Source: Streptomyces sp. MNU76
GTDB lineage: Bacteria; Actinomycetota; Actinomycetes; Streptomycetales; Streptomycetaceae
Length of the DNA: 64,000 bases
Direction of reading: 5' to 3'
NCBI RefSeq assembly: GCF_020982545.1
Contig: NZ_JAJKLK010000006.1
Location: 248,001-312,000 of the forward strand
The notes beneath the pieces are model-generated. The model saw nothing but the letters and a program-made list of their open reading frames with translations. It had not been told where the DNA came from and searched no databases. Below, piece by piece: positions 39,306-48,720 of this stretch. Both the position numbers and the translations under genes were made by a program. The stretch's first letter is position 1; each line of letters opens with the position of its first letter.

Positions 39306-40898
39306 TCAGGGGCGCACGGTGCGAGCGGGTGCGGAGCCGGTGGTCTCGTCGGCCTCGGCCTCGGCCACCGCCGCTTCCGCGATGTTACGCGCCATCCTCC
39401 CGAACACCGCCGCGTGGAAGGGCGCCACGCTCCACCAGTACACATGCCCCGCCAGCCCGTGCGGATGGAACAGGGCGCGCTGCCGGTAGACCGTCCGCCC
39501 CTCCTCGTCCCGGTCGACGGTCATCTCCAGCCAGGCCAGCCCCGGCAGCCGCATCTCCGCGCGCAGTCGGAGCAGTCGGCCCGGCTCGATCTCCTCCACC
39601 CGCCAGAAGTCGAGGCTGTCGCCGATCCGCAGCCGGGCGGCGTCCCGGCGGCCCCGGCGCAGTCCGACCCCGCCGACCAGCCGGTCCGCCCAGCCGCGCA
39701 GCGACCAGGCCAGGGGCGAGGAGTACCAGCCGTTCTCGCCGCCGATCGCCTCCACCACCCGCCACAACGCCCGCTGCGGCGCCGAGACGGTGCGCTCGCG
39801 GTGGTCGCAGTAGAGGCTGCCGCCCGCCCAGTCGGGGTCGGTGGGCAGCGGATCGCTGGGGGCGCGGGGCGTGGCGGCGGAGGACCACCGGGTCGCCACG
39901 TCGGCGTCCTGTACGCGTCGCAGGGCCAGCGCGATCGCCCGGTCCAGGCCGACCGGCCCCTCCGGCGGGTCGGGCACGTACCGGACGATGTCCCGCTCGC
40001 CGCACACCACCTCGTGCTTCAGCGACTCGACGAGCGGGCGCGCGAGACCGCCGGGCACCGGGGTGACCAGCCCGACCCACAGGCTGGACAGCCGTGGGGT
40101 GAGCAGCGGCACGGGCACGATGACCCGTTTCGGCAGCTCCGCGACGGCCGCGTACCGCCGCATCATCTGCTCGTACGTGACGACGTCCGGCCCGCCGATG
40201 TCGAAGGTCCGGTTCACGTCCTCCGGCAGTTCCGCGCAGCCGACGAGGAGGCGGAGCACGTCCCTGACGGCGATCGGCTGGATACGGGTGCGGACCCAGC
40301 TGGGGGTCACCATCACGGGCAGCCGTTCGGTGAGATGGCGGAGCATCTCGAACGAGGCCGACCCGGACCCGATGATCACGGCGGCCCGGAGCACGGCGGT
40401 GGGGACGCCCGAGGCCAGCAGCACCCGGCCCACCTCGGCGCGGGACCGCAGATGCGGCGAGAGTTCTCGCTCGGGGACTCCGGCGGGGGTCAGCCCGCCG
40501 AGGTAGACGATCCGCCGCACCCCGGCGGCCCGCGCCCGCTCCCCGAAGATCTCCGCCGCGCGCCGGTCGGTCTCCTCGAACCCCCGCCCGGTGCCGAGCG
40601 CGTGCACGAGGTAGTACGCGACGTCCACGCCCTCCATGGCCGCCCCCACGGACTCCGGGTCCGTCACATCCCCACGCACCACCTCCACCCGCCCGGCCCA
40701 CGGATGGTCCCGCAACTTCCCGGGCACCCGCGCCAGACACCGCACCGCATACCCGGCCTCCAGCAACTCGGGCACGAGCCGACCGCCGATGTACCCGGTG
40801 GCACCGGTGACAAGGCAGCTCAGCGGGCGGTCGTCATCGGCGCCATGGTCGGCCGCACGCGTCGTACGGGTGGTGTGGGTCGTACGGGAGGTGTTCAT
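39306..40898 (-). CDS. SDR-family NAD(P)-binding protein with DUF2867
   Basis: 530 residues. Residues about 27-330 are an extended/atypical short-chain dehydrogenase (LVTGATGYIGGRLVPELLEA, VRGDVTD, VAYYLVHALGTGRGFEETDR). The C-terminal 170 residues are DUF2867 (LWRVVEAIGGENGWYSSPLA, SLDFWRVEEIEPGRLLRLRA, RALFHPHGLAGHVYWWSVAP). This combined architecture is common in Actinobacteria and Cyanobacteria; substrate unknown. A Thr/Arg-rich N-terminal 25 residues precede the Rossmann fold. Confidence 0.88.
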   Translation of the reverse strand: MNTSRTTHTTRTTRAADHGADDDRPLSCLVTGATGYIGGRLVPELLEAGYAVRCLARVPGKLRDHPWAGRVEVVRGDVTDPESVGAAMEGVDVAYYLVHALGTGRGFEETDRRAAEIFGERARAAGVRRIVYLGGLTPAGVPERELSPHLRSRAEVGRVLLASGVPTAVLRAAVIIGSGSASFEMLRHLTERLPVMVTPSWVRTRIQPIAVRDVLRLLVGCAELPEDVNRTFDIGGPDVVTYEQMMRRYAAVAELPKRVIVPVPLLTPRLSSLWVGLVTPVPGGLARPLVESLKHEVVCGERDIVRYVPDPPEGPVGLDRAIALALRRVQDADVATRWSSAATPRAPSDPLPTDPDWAGGSLYCDHRERTVSAPQRALWRVVEAIGGENGWYSSPLAWSLRGWADRLVGGVGLRRGRRDAARLRIGDSLDFWRVEEIEPGRLLRLRAEMRLPGLAWLEMTVDRDEEGRTVYRQRALFHPHGLAGHVYWWSVAPFHAAVFGRMARNIAEAAVAEAEADETTGSAPARTVRP

Positions 40899-41098
40899 AC
40901 CGACACCGGCCTCTGTCGCGGCTCGCGGCTCCCCCGGCCCATGCTCAGCGCCATGCAAGGGCCCCGCAACCTCGGCACGAAGCCTGCCGCACCAGGGGTC
41001 TCGCCTCACCCGCCCACCCTCTTGACTACGCTGGACGATATGCATCCATAACGGTGCAAGGCTGGGCAAGACTGGGCACACATCCCTAAGGAACCGAC

Positions 41099-42214
41099 AT
41101 GGGTCTCGGCGTCGGCCGTGCGGCCGTGAAACGTAGGTCCCTCAGCCGTGCGGGCGCGGCCCTCGTGGTCGGTGTCGGTCTGGTGCTGACCGGGGCCTGT
41201 GGTGGCGGGGACGGCGGGAGCGGAGGTGACGACCTCACCGTCGGCGTACTGCTCCCCGGCGGGGGAGCCTCCCGCTTCGGGCAGTTCGACAGACCCCTGA
41301 TCGAGAAGCGGCTCAAGGAGCTGTGCCCCGGCTGCCCGGCGGCGGCCGTCGCCGCCACGGCCGAGCCGGCCGTCCAGCGGCAGCAGCTCGACGCCATGAT
41401 CACCAGAGGCGTCGACGTCCTGATCGTCGCCGCCGTCGACCCCAAGGTGCTGCGCTCGTCGGTCGAGGCCGCCGAGCGGGCCGACATCCCGGTCGTCGCC
41501 TACGACCGGCTCGCCCAGGGTCCCATCTCCGGCTACGTCACCTTCGACGGCGACATCGTCGGCAAGCTCCAGGCCGAGGAACTGCTGAAGGCCATGGGCG
41601 ACAAGGCGGACGGCGGACAGATCGTCATGATGAACGGCGCCACCAACGACCCCAACGCCGGCTGGTTCAAGCGCGGCGCGCTCTCCGTCCTGGAGGGCGA
41701 GGTGAAGATCGGCAAGTCGTACGACACCGTCGGCTGGCGGCCGGAGAACGGCTACGTCAACATGAGCGGCGCCATCTCCGCCCTCGGCGCCGAGAACATC
41801 GACGGCGTCCTGGCCGCCAACGACAGCCTCGCCGGCGCCGTGGTCTCCGCCCTCAACGCCAGTGCGGTACGGCCGCTGCCCCCGGTCACCGGCCAGGACG
41901 CCGACCTGGTGGCCATCCAGCGCATCGTCCAGGGCAGCCAGCACATGACCGTCTACAAGCCGTACGAGCCCGCCGCCGACGCCGCCGCCGAGATGGCCGT
42001 CGCCCTGGGGCGCGGCGAGGCGGTCGACGACATCGCCACCGGCACCGTCGACAGCCCCACCGACGAGAACATCCCAGCGGTCCTCCTCCCCTCGGTCGCG
42101 GTGACGGTCGACAACATCGAGGAGACTGTGGTCGAGGACGGTATGTACCGCATCGACCAGATATGCACCCCGAAGCTCCGCCCCGCGTGCGACAAGGCCG
42201 GACTCACCCCATGA
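41099..42214 (+). CDS. Sugar ABC transporter substrate-binding lipoprotein (XylF-type)
   Basis: 371 residues with lipobox LTGAC. Type I binding-protein fold: LTVGVLLPGGGASRFGQFDR, VDVLIVAAVDPKVLRSSVEA, PVVAYDRLAQGPISGYVTFD, then NIDGVLAANDSLAGAVVSAL and TGQDADLVAIQRIVQGSQHM. The ATG follows aaggaaccgac. It is the first gene of a three-gene operon with a matching ATPase and permease, so it should deliver a monosaccharide (xylose/ribose group) to them. It shares the fold but not high identity with the orphan binding protein at 33955. Confidence 0.9.
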   Translation: MGLGVGRAAVKRRSLSRAGAALVVGVGLVLTGACGGGDGGSGGDDLTVGVLLPGGGASRFGQFDRPLIEKRLKELCPGCPAAAVAATAEPAVQRQQLDAMITRGVDVLIVAAVDPKVLRSSVEAAERADIPVVAYDRLAQGPISGYVTFDGDIVGKLQAEELLKAMGDKADGGQIVMMNGATNDPNAGWFKRGALSVLEGEVKIGKSYDTVGWRPENGYVNMSGAISALGAENIDGVLAANDSLAGAVVSALNASAVRPLPPVTGQDADLVAIQRIVQGSQHMTVYKPYEPAADAAAEMAVALGRGEAVDDIATGTVDSPTDENIPAVLLPSVAVTVDNIEETVVEDGMYRIDQICTPKLRPACDKAGLTP

Positions 42215-42266
42215 GCCTCAGCGGCCGGCCCCTCAGTACCGTCCGCCCCGTCCAGGAGGTGACCCG

Positions 42267-43043
42267 GTGGTTCAGCCCCTGCTGGCGTTGCGCGGCGTCT
42301 CCAAACGCTTCGCCGCCGTCCACGCGCTCGTGGACGTCGAACTGGAGATCAGGGCCGGTGAGGTGGTCGCCCTGGTCGGCGACAACGCCGCCGGGAAGTC
42401 CACGCTGGTCAAGGTGATCTCGGGCGTCGGTCCCCCCGACAAGGGCGTCATCGAGTGGGAGGGCGAACCCGTCCAGATCAGACGCCCCCAGGACGCCCAG
42501 CTCCTCGGGATCGCGGCCGTCTACCAGGATCTCGCGATGTGCGGCCACCTCGACGTCGTCGGCAACCTCTTCCTCGGCCGGGAGATCCACCGCTTCGGCG
42601 TCCTCGACGAGGTGGAGATGGAGCGCCGCACCCGCGAGCTGCTGCGCACCCTCTCCATCCGCATCCCCGACGTACGCGTCCCGCTCTCCACGCTGTCCGG
42701 CGGGCAGCGGCAGGTCGTCGCGATCACCCGCTCGTTCGTGAACGCGCCCCGGCTGCTCCTTCTGGACGAGCCCACCGCCTCCCTCGGCCTCGAACAGACC
42801 AACCAGCTCCTCGACCTCATCGAGGAGCTGCGCGACCGGGGCACCGGAGTGCTCCTCATCAGCCACAACATGGGCGACATCAAGGCCGTCGCCGACCGCA
42901 TCGCCGTCCTGCGCCTCGGCCGCAACAACGGCCTGTTCGACGTCAGCACGACCTCCCAGGAGCAGATCATCTCCTCCATCACCGGCGCGGTGGACAACAC
43001 GGCGGGCCACCATCCGGCCGACCCGGAGGAGACATGGCCGTGA
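42267..43043 (+). CDS. Sugar ABC transporter ATP-binding protein (XylG-type, single domain)
   Basis: 258 residues with one nucleotide-binding domain: Walker A GDNAAGKST, signature STLSGGQRQVVAITRS, Walker B LLLLDEPTA and switch LLISHNM. Members of the XylG/RbsA group usually carry two such domains in about 500 residues; this short form is the type that dimerises. GTG 42267 is preceded by gtccaggaggtgacccg. It powers the permease encoded next. Confidence 0.93.
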   Translation: MVQPLLALRGVSKRFAAVHALVDVELEIRAGEVVALVGDNAAGKSTLVKVISGVGPPDKGVIEWEGEPVQIRRPQDAQLLGIAAVYQDLAMCGHLDVVGNLFLGREIHRFGVLDEVEMERRTRELLRTLSIRIPDVRVPLSTLSGGQRQVVAITRSFVNAPRLLLLDEPTASLGLEQTNQLLDLIEELRDRGTGVLLISHNMGDIKAVADRIAVLRLGRNNGLFDVSTTSQEQIISSITGAVDNTAGHHPADPEETWP

Positions 43044-43170
43044 GGGGGAACGGGGAGGGAGCTCCCGGGACGGGGGCTCGCAGGACGACGCGCACCGGTC
43101 GCGGACCGGGCGGCGGTCGCACGCCGGGCGCCGGTGGTACGGCGAGCGCCCCCGCGCGTACGCCCACGCC

Positions 43171-44328
43171 GTGCGCCGCCGCGTGCACGAGAGGGAGCTC
43201 GGCCCGGCACCCGCGCTGCTCGCCCTCGCCGTGACCTGGATCGTCTTCCAGAGTCTCAACGAGAACTTCCTCTCCCCGCGCAACCTCTCCGTCCTCAGCG
43301 TCGAGATCGTGGGCACCGGCATGGTCGCCGTCGGCGTCGTCTTCGTGCTGCTGATCGGCGAGATCGACCTCTCGGTGGGATCCCTGGCCGGGCTCTCCGG
43401 CGCCCTGTTCGCCGCGCTGAACGTGAACCACGGCATGCCGGAGGGCCTCGCCGTGCTCGTCGCGGTGGCCTGCGGCGCGGCGGCCGGGGCGGTCCACGGG
43501 TTCGTGTTCACCAAGATCGGTGTGCCCGCGTTCGTCGTCACCCTCGCGGGCCTGCTGGCCTGGAACGGCCTGATGCTCTACCTCCTGGGCCCGGAGAGCT
43601 CCATCAGCTTCAGCGACGACGGCCTGGTCGCCGAGCTGACCAGCCACTCCTTCGGCTCCGCCGCCGTCACCTACGGCCTCGCGGCGCTCGGTCCGCTCGC
43701 GTACCTCCTCGTCTGTCTCCGCGACCGCGCACGCCGGGGCGCGGCCGGGATGCCGTACCGGGCGAGGGGCGGGATCTGGGTGCGGACGGCGCTGCTCGCA
43801 CTGGTCTCCTTCGCCACCGTCTACGTCCTCGACCGCTTCGAGGGCCTGCCGCTGGCACTGCTGATCTTCCTCGGCGTCGTCATCGCCGCGGACCTCTTCC
43901 TGCGCCGCACGGTGTACGGCCGTCAGGTGATGGCGCTGGGCAGCGGGGTGGAGGCGGCGCGGCGGTCCGGCGTCGACGTGTCCCGTGTACGGATCGCGGT
44001 GTTCGTGGTGTCGGGGACCCTGGCCGCGGTGGGCGGTCTGTTCGTCGCGTCCCGGCTCACCTCGGCGACCCAGGTGCCGGGCTCCGGGATGCTGCTCATC
44101 AACGCGATCGCCGCCGCGGTCATCGGCGGCACCAGTCTCTTCGGCGGCCGGGGCTCGACGTGGTCCGCGCTGCTGGGCGTCCTCATCATCCAGTCGATCG
44201 CCTCGGGCATGGCCCTGCTGGGCGTCCAGTCGGCCGTCCAGTTCATGATCACCGGCGGGGTCCTGCTCATCGCCGTGATCTTCGACTCCCTGGCCCGCCG
44301 CGCGGCGGAAACCCGAGGACGGGTCTGA
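43171..44328 (+). CDS. Sugar ABC transporter permease (XylH/RbsC-type), N terminus possibly frameshifted
   Basis: 385 residues in the clean frame from GTG 43171, with about ten hydrophobic helices (TWIVFQSLNENFLSPRNLSV, GTGMVAVGVVFVLLIGEIDL, then GGTSLFGGRGSTWSALLGVL). The real start is probably ATG 43034, which has an ideal cggaggagac site and overlaps the ATPase stop, but it lies in a different frame. One extra G in the gaggggg run at 43042-43048 would join them, adding about 46 hydrophilic residues. Only N-terminal expression is in doubt; the membrane core is intact. Confidence 0.85.
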   Translation: MRRRVHERELGPAPALLALAVTWIVFQSLNENFLSPRNLSVLSVEIVGTGMVAVGVVFVLLIGEIDLSVGSLAGLSGALFAALNVNHGMPEGLAVLVAVACGAAAGAVHGFVFTKIGVPAFVVTLAGLLAWNGLMLYLLGPESSISFSDDGLVAELTSHSFGSAAVTYGLAALGPLAYLLVCLRDRARRGAAGMPYRARGGIWVRTALLALVSFATVYVLDRFEGLPLALLIFLGVVIAADLFLRRTVYGRQVMALGSGVEAARRSGVDVSRVRIAVFVVSGTLAAVGGLFVASRLTSATQVPGSGMLLINAIAAAVIGGTSLFGGRGSTWSALLGVLIIQSIASGMALLGVQSAVQFMITGGVLLIAVIFDSLARRAAETRGRV

Positions 44329-44675
44329 CCCGACCGACGCGCCGGCCTGCGCCGACTCGCCTGACCCGACCGATGCACCGGCCGACGCCGACTCCCCTGG
44401 CTCGGCCGGCCTGGCTCCCCGCACCGGCTCGCCCGACCTGGCTCGGTCTACGCCGAGATACCTGACTCCGTCGGCTCGGCTCCCTGCGCCGGCTCGCCTG
44501 ACCCAGCCCGCCTGGCTCGACCGCCCTGACGGCCTACGCCGAACTGCCCCACTCCCGCCGAGCCACCTGCCTACGCCGACCTGCCTGACCGTGCCGACTC
44601 GCCCGACTCCGCCAGCCTGACTCCCTCCGCCGCCCCACCCGACTCCGCCGACTCGCCTGACTCCACCGGCCCGGC
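44329..44675. repeat. Degenerate tandem-repeat region between convergent genes
   Basis: About 345 bp built from diverged units resembling cgccgactcgcctgac, with recurring ggctcg, cctacgccga and gactcc blocks. It separates the permease gene from the convergent TetR gene. No reading frame has a start site or a recognisable family. It looks like an expanded and decayed minisatellite. Confidence 0.6.
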
Positions 44676-45281
44676 TCACTCCACCCCCGGGTCCCCCATC
44701 CGCAGCACCAACCGCAGCGTCTCCGTCAGTACGGCCGTCGGGACGGTCGGGTCGGCCACGCGTTGGACGCCCAGGCCTATCCCCAGGCTGAGGAGGGTCA
44801 TCGCGGCCCGGTCGGCGGGCATCGCCGGGGAGACGCCCAGCTCCAGCGCCAGCGCGTCGAGCAGGTGGGCGAGCGCCTCACGGACCGCCGCCACGCGCGT
44901 CGTGATCTCCCGCCGCAGTTCGTCGTCGTGCCGCGCGCTGGTGAGGAACTCGACCTCCAGCGTGGTCCAGGCCTCGTCGCCGATGTGCGCCTCGGCCCAC
45001 GCGGCGAAGGCCGCCAGCCGGTCCTCGATCCCGGCCTCGCCCATCACGGCGTCCGTGAGCAGCGCCAGCTGTTCGGCCCGGATGTCGTCGAGGGCGGCGA
45101 GGCACAGATGGTCCTTGCTGCGGAAGTTGGAGTAGACGGCGCCCTTGGAGTAGCCGGCCGTCTCGGCGACGTCGCTGAGCGAGGTGGCGGCGTAGCCGTG
45201 GGAGAGGAACAGCCGCCGCGCGGTGGCGACCAGCCGCTCACGCGTCCGTTCCTGACTCTCGACGCGGCTGAGGCGGGCCAT
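44676..45281 (-). CDS. TetR-family transcriptional regulator
   Basis: 201 residues. The N-terminal helix-turn-helix (RERLVATARRLFLSHGYAAT, then SLSDVAETAGYSKGAVYSNF) is canonical, and the C-terminal ligand domain is all-helical (AHLLDALALELGVSPAMPAD). ATG 45281 follows gagagggagcgag. It is divergent from the patatin/Baeyer-Villiger operon, and a palindrome lies between them, so it most likely represses that operon and itself. Confidence 0.92.
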   Translation of the reverse strand: MARLSRVESQERTRERLVATARRLFLSHGYAATSLSDVAETAGYSKGAVYSNFRSKDHLCLAALDDIRAEQLALLTDAVMGEAGIEDRLAAFAAWAEAHIGDEAWTTLEVEFLTSARHDDELRREITTRVAAVREALAHLLDALALELGVSPAMPADRAAMTLLSLGIGLGVQRVADPTVPTAVLTETLRLVLRMGDPGVE

Positions 45282-45380
45282 GTCTCGCTCCCTCTCCTTC
45301 TCCCCCTCCGGACGGCCTCCCTCTACAGGCGGCTCGAAGTCCCCGGATCTTATCCCCGCCGGAGGCTGTCCAAGGATTTC

Positions 45381-45397
45381 GGATACCACTAGTATCC
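45381..45397. promoter_or_regulatory. Candidate TetR operator
   Basis: ggatac and gtatcc flank 5 nt (17-bp dyad). A further ggtatc at 45408-45413 extends the symmetry with gatacc. It lies in the 176-bp divergent promoter region of the TetR and patatin genes. Confidence 0.55.
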
Positions 45398-45457
45398 CGA
45401 TCTCATCGGTATCTGGAATTCGCACGTACTCGACAACCCGAGACTCCGACCGAATAG

Positions 45458-46510
45458 GTGGATGTGAACGCGGTGGACGCCACGAGCACACGCACGACCC
45501 CCTCCAGTCCCCTCCAGTCCCCCAATCCCTCCCGAGGTCTCGTCCTGGGCTGCGGCGGCACCCTCGGCGCGGCCTGGACCATCGCCGCCCTGCACGCGCT
45601 GCGGCGGGCCACCGACTGGGACCCGCGCGAGGCCGAGATCCTGGTGGGCACCTCCGCCGGGGCCGAGGTGGCGGCCCTGCTCGGCTCCGGCGTCGGCGTC
45701 GACGACCTCCTGGCCGCACAGCTGGGCCGCCGGGACGCCCGCCCCGAGCTCCTCCGGCACTTCGCCGGCCCACCCCGGGCGCTCCCGCCCCGACCTGCGG
45801 CCTTCCTCGGATCACCCGGGCTGGCCCGCCGCGCCCTGCGCGGCACGGTCCCCGCCGTGGCCGGGCTGTCCGGTCTGCTGCCCCAGGGGCGCGGTGACGC
45901 CCGATGGCTCGCGGCCCTCGCGGACTCCCTCACCCCCGCCGGACGGTGGGTCCCGCACCCGGCGACCTGGCTGGTCGCGACCGACTTCGACACGGGCCGC
46001 CGTACGGTCTTCGGGCACCCCGACGCCCGCCCGGCCACCCTGCGGGACGCGCTCAGGGCGTCCTGGGCGGTGCCGGGCTGGTTCCCGCCGGTGCGCATCG
46101 CGGGCCGACGGTACGCGGACGGCGGCATCCTCTCCACCGCCTCCGCCGACCTGCTGGTCCCGAGCGGACTCGACGAGGTGTACGTCGTCGCGCCGATGAG
46201 CTCCCGCGTCCCCGGACCCCGCCGGGGGCTCGGCCGGGCGGAGGCGCTGCTGCGCCGCGTGATGACCCGCACGCTCGACGCGGAGTGCGCCGCGCTGCGG
46301 GCCGCCGGCACCCAGGTCGTCCGGATCGAGCCCACCGCCGCCGACCTGGAGGTGATGGGCGGCAACTTCATGGACCCCCTACGACGCCTGACGGTCCTGG
46401 AGACCGCCCTGCGCACGACCCGCGCCGTCGTCCGCGAGGCCCTCCGCGAGGCCGACCGCCAGGCCGCCGGTGCCGCCGCACCCACTGCCGCCACCCGGAC
46501 AGGAGCCTGA
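45458..46510 (+). CDS. Patatin-like phospholipase
   Basis: 350 residues. Patatin signatures: the oxyanion-type GLVLGCGGTLGAAWTIAALH, the nucleophile elbow LVGTSAGAEVAALL, and the Asp of RRYADGGILS (DGG). The Ser-Asp dyad is therefore complete. It probably hydrolyses acyl esters of lipids. It starts at GTG 45458 with only a weak ribosome site and ends 1 bp before the Baeyer-Villiger gene, so the two are one operon under the divergent TetR regulator. Confidence 0.87.
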   Translation: MDVNAVDATSTRTTPSSPLQSPNPSRGLVLGCGGTLGAAWTIAALHALRRATDWDPREAEILVGTSAGAEVAALLGSGVGVDDLLAAQLGRRDARPELLRHFAGPPRALPPRPAAFLGSPGLARRALRGTVPAVAGLSGLLPQGRGDARWLAALADSLTPAGRWVPHPATWLVATDFDTGRRTVFGHPDARPATLRDALRASWAVPGWFPPVRIAGRRYADGGILSTASADLLVPSGLDEVYVVAPMSSRVPGPRRGLGRAEALLRRVMTRTLDAECAALRAAGTQVVRIEPTAADLEVMGGNFMDPLRRLTVLETALRTTRAVVREALREADRQAAGAAAPTAATRTGA

Positions 46511-46511
46511 G

Positions 46512-48074
46512 ATGCCGCACCCTGAGAACACCGGGAAGACCGAGAACACCGAGAACCCCGCGACCCGTGACCGCCCGGCCGCCGCGACCGTCACCCACGA
46601 GTCCCACCACGTCGAGGCCCTGATCATCGGCAGCGGCCTCTCCGGCATCGGCGCGGCGATCAAGCTGCGCGAGGCAGGGGTCAGCGATCCGGTGATCGTC
46701 GAGAAGGCGGACGACCTGGGCGGCACCTGGCGGGACAACACCTACCCGGGCTGCGCCTGCGACGTGCCCTCCGCCCTGTACTCGTACTCCTTCGCGCCGA
46801 ACCCGGAGTGGACCCGGGCCTTCGCCGGCCAGCCCGAGATCCGCTCCTACCTCCGCGACACCGCCGCCGCGTACGGCATCACGCCCCTCATCCGCTACGG
46901 CACCGAGGTCACCCGGGCGCAGTGGAACCCCGGGGACGCCCGCTGGCGCGTCGAGACGAACCGCGGCACCTACACCACCCGCTTCCTGATCTCGGCGGCC
47001 GGCCCCTGGCACGAACCGCTGCTCCCCGACATACCGGGCCTGGCCGACTTCCCCGGCGAGGTCTTCCACTCCTCGCGCTGGCGCCACGACGTGGACCTCA
47101 CCGGCGCCCGGGTGGCCGTCGTCGGCAGCGGCGCCTCGGCCGTGCAGTTCGTGCCCGCGATCCAGCCCCGCGTCGGCCGGCTGCACCTGTTCCAGCGCAC
47201 CGCCCAGTGGGTGCTGCCCAAGCCCGACCACGCGGTGCCCCGCGCCGAACGCCGGGTGCTGCGGAGCGTCCCCGGGGCCCAACGGGCTCTGCGCAGGGCG
47301 GAGTACGCGGCGCTGGAGGCCCTCGGCGTCGGCTTCCGCCACCCGGCCCTGCTGCGGGCGGTGCAGAAGGTGGGCACGCTCCACCTCAGGGCCACCGTCA
47401 AGGACCGGGCCCTGCGCCGGGCACTGACCCCCGACTACACCCTGGGCTGCAAGCGCCTGCTCCTCTCCAACACCTACTATCCGGCCCTGACCAGGCCCAA
47501 CGTCACCGTGCACGCCACGGCGGTGAAAGCCGTCGAGGGCCGCCGGGTCATCGGCGCCGACGGCAGCCGCGCGGACGTCGACACGATCGTCCTGGGCACC
47601 GGCTTCCACATCCTCGACATGCCCATCGGACAGCGCGTGTTCGACGCCGACGGCACCAGCCTCGACGACCACTGGAAGGGCAGCCCGGACGCCTATCTCG
47701 GCACCACCGTCAGCGGCTTCCCCAACGCCTTCGTCCTCCTCGGACCGCACCTCGGCACCGGACACTCCTCGGCGTACTCGGTCCTGGAGGCCCAACTGGC
47801 GTACGTCGCGGGCGCGATACGGCACTTCCGTGCGGCGGGCTGGACCAGCATGGACGTACGCCCCGAAGTACAGGCCGCGTTCCACGCGGAGGTCCAGCAA
47901 GCACTCCCCTCCACCGTGTACAACGCGGGCGGCTGCTCCAGCTACTACCTCGACACCAACGGCGTGAACAGCTTCAGCTGGCCCTGGTCCACGGGCCACA
48001 TGCGCCGGCGCCTGGCCCGGTTCGACCCCGAGGCCTACGAGTCCACCAGGTCCTACGAGTCCACCGGGTCCTAG
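46512..48074 (+). CDS. Flavin-binding Baeyer-Villiger-type monooxygenase
   Basis: 520 residues. FAD fold LIIGSGLSGIGAAIKLREAG, GGTWRDNTYPGCACDVPSAL, fingerprint FPGEVFHSSRWRHD (FxGxxxHxxxW), and NADPH fold VAVVGSGASAVQFVPAIQ. All class B hallmarks are intact. It should oxidise ketones to esters; with a patatin lipase in the same operon the pair could open and hydrolyse a lipid or cyclic ketone. ATG 46512 follows acaggagcctgag. Confidence 0.9.
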   Translation: MPHPENTGKTENTENPATRDRPAAATVTHESHHVEALIIGSGLSGIGAAIKLREAGVSDPVIVEKADDLGGTWRDNTYPGCACDVPSALYSYSFAPNPEWTRAFAGQPEIRSYLRDTAAAYGITPLIRYGTEVTRAQWNPGDARWRVETNRGTYTTRFLISAAGPWHEPLLPDIPGLADFPGEVFHSSRWRHDVDLTGARVAVVGSGASAVQFVPAIQPRVGRLHLFQRTAQWVLPKPDHAVPRAERRVLRSVPGAQRALRRAEYAALEALGVGFRHPALLRAVQKVGTLHLRATVKDRALRRALTPDYTLGCKRLLLSNTYYPALTRPNVTVHATAVKAVEGRRVIGADGSRADVDTIVLGTGFHILDMPIGQRVFDADGTSLDDHWKGSPDAYLGTTVSGFPNAFVLLGPHLGTGHSSAYSVLEAQLAYVAGAIRHFRAAGWTSMDVRPEVQAAFHAEVQQALPSTVYNAGGCSSYYLDTNGVNSFSWPWSTGHMRRRLARFDPEAYESTRSYESTGS

Positions 48075-48502
48075 GAGGCCACGGGGGCCGTCGGCTGAGG
48101 CCGCGACCCGCCGGCCGTGACGGCCGCGATCAGGAACGAGACGGCGGTCGTCACGGCGACGGTCCCCAGCATCACCATCCCGACACCGATGACGTAAAGG
48201 CCGCTGGCGTCGTCCGGCCAGTCGTAGAAGGAGGCCACGGTCAGACCGGTCGTCGTGCCGGCCACCGCGCCCGCGATGTGCCGTCGGGACGCCGCCCAGT
48301 ACACCGGCACCAGCAGGGTCAGCACCAGACCGATCACCTGCCACGCCTCGTACGGGCCGGTCGACGAACCGTCAGGCTGCAGATCACGCCGCTGGTCCCA
48401 GCCCAGCCACAGGGCCCAGAGGGTCAGCGAGGCCACGGCCGTCACCAGGGTCGGCAGCAGCGGGGACGAGGGCTTCAGGAGGTGCTGGAGTCGTTGGCTC
48501 AT
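48071..48502 (-). CDS. Small membrane protein of unknown function
   Basis: 143 residues with about four hydrophobic helices (LLPTLVTAVASLTLWALWLG, WQVIGLVLTLLVPVYWA, GAVAGTTTGLTVASF, VIGVGMVMLGTVAVTTAVSF). The stop overlaps the 3' end of the convergent monooxygenase gene by 4 bp. No family is recognised. ATG 48502 was chosen since the upstream in-frame extension is Arg-rich and unlike a membrane protein start. Confidence 0.7.
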   Translation of the reverse strand: MSQRLQHLLKPSSPLLPTLVTAVASLTLWALWLGWDQRRDLQPDGSSTGPYEAWQVIGLVLTLLVPVYWAASRRHIAGAVAGTTTGLTVASFYDWPDDASGLYVIGVGMVMLGTVAVTTAVSFLIAAVTAGGSRPQPTAPVAS

Positions 48503-48720
48503 GGGCCCAGCCTCCCGGCGTGCCGCCGCGCCCGGCAGAGCGCAAGTACTCAGTCGCACCCGAGTACATGAGCGAATCATGCGTAGCTCAGCTCAGCGCA
48601 CTTCCGCCGAGCGACCCCTAAGCGGGTGAAGCCCGGTCCCGTTCTCCCGGCGCGGGGCATGGATGAAGCCCCCGGCCCGATCCGGACGAGTCGGCGGACA
48701 CGACGCGCTGGAGTTGAGCG

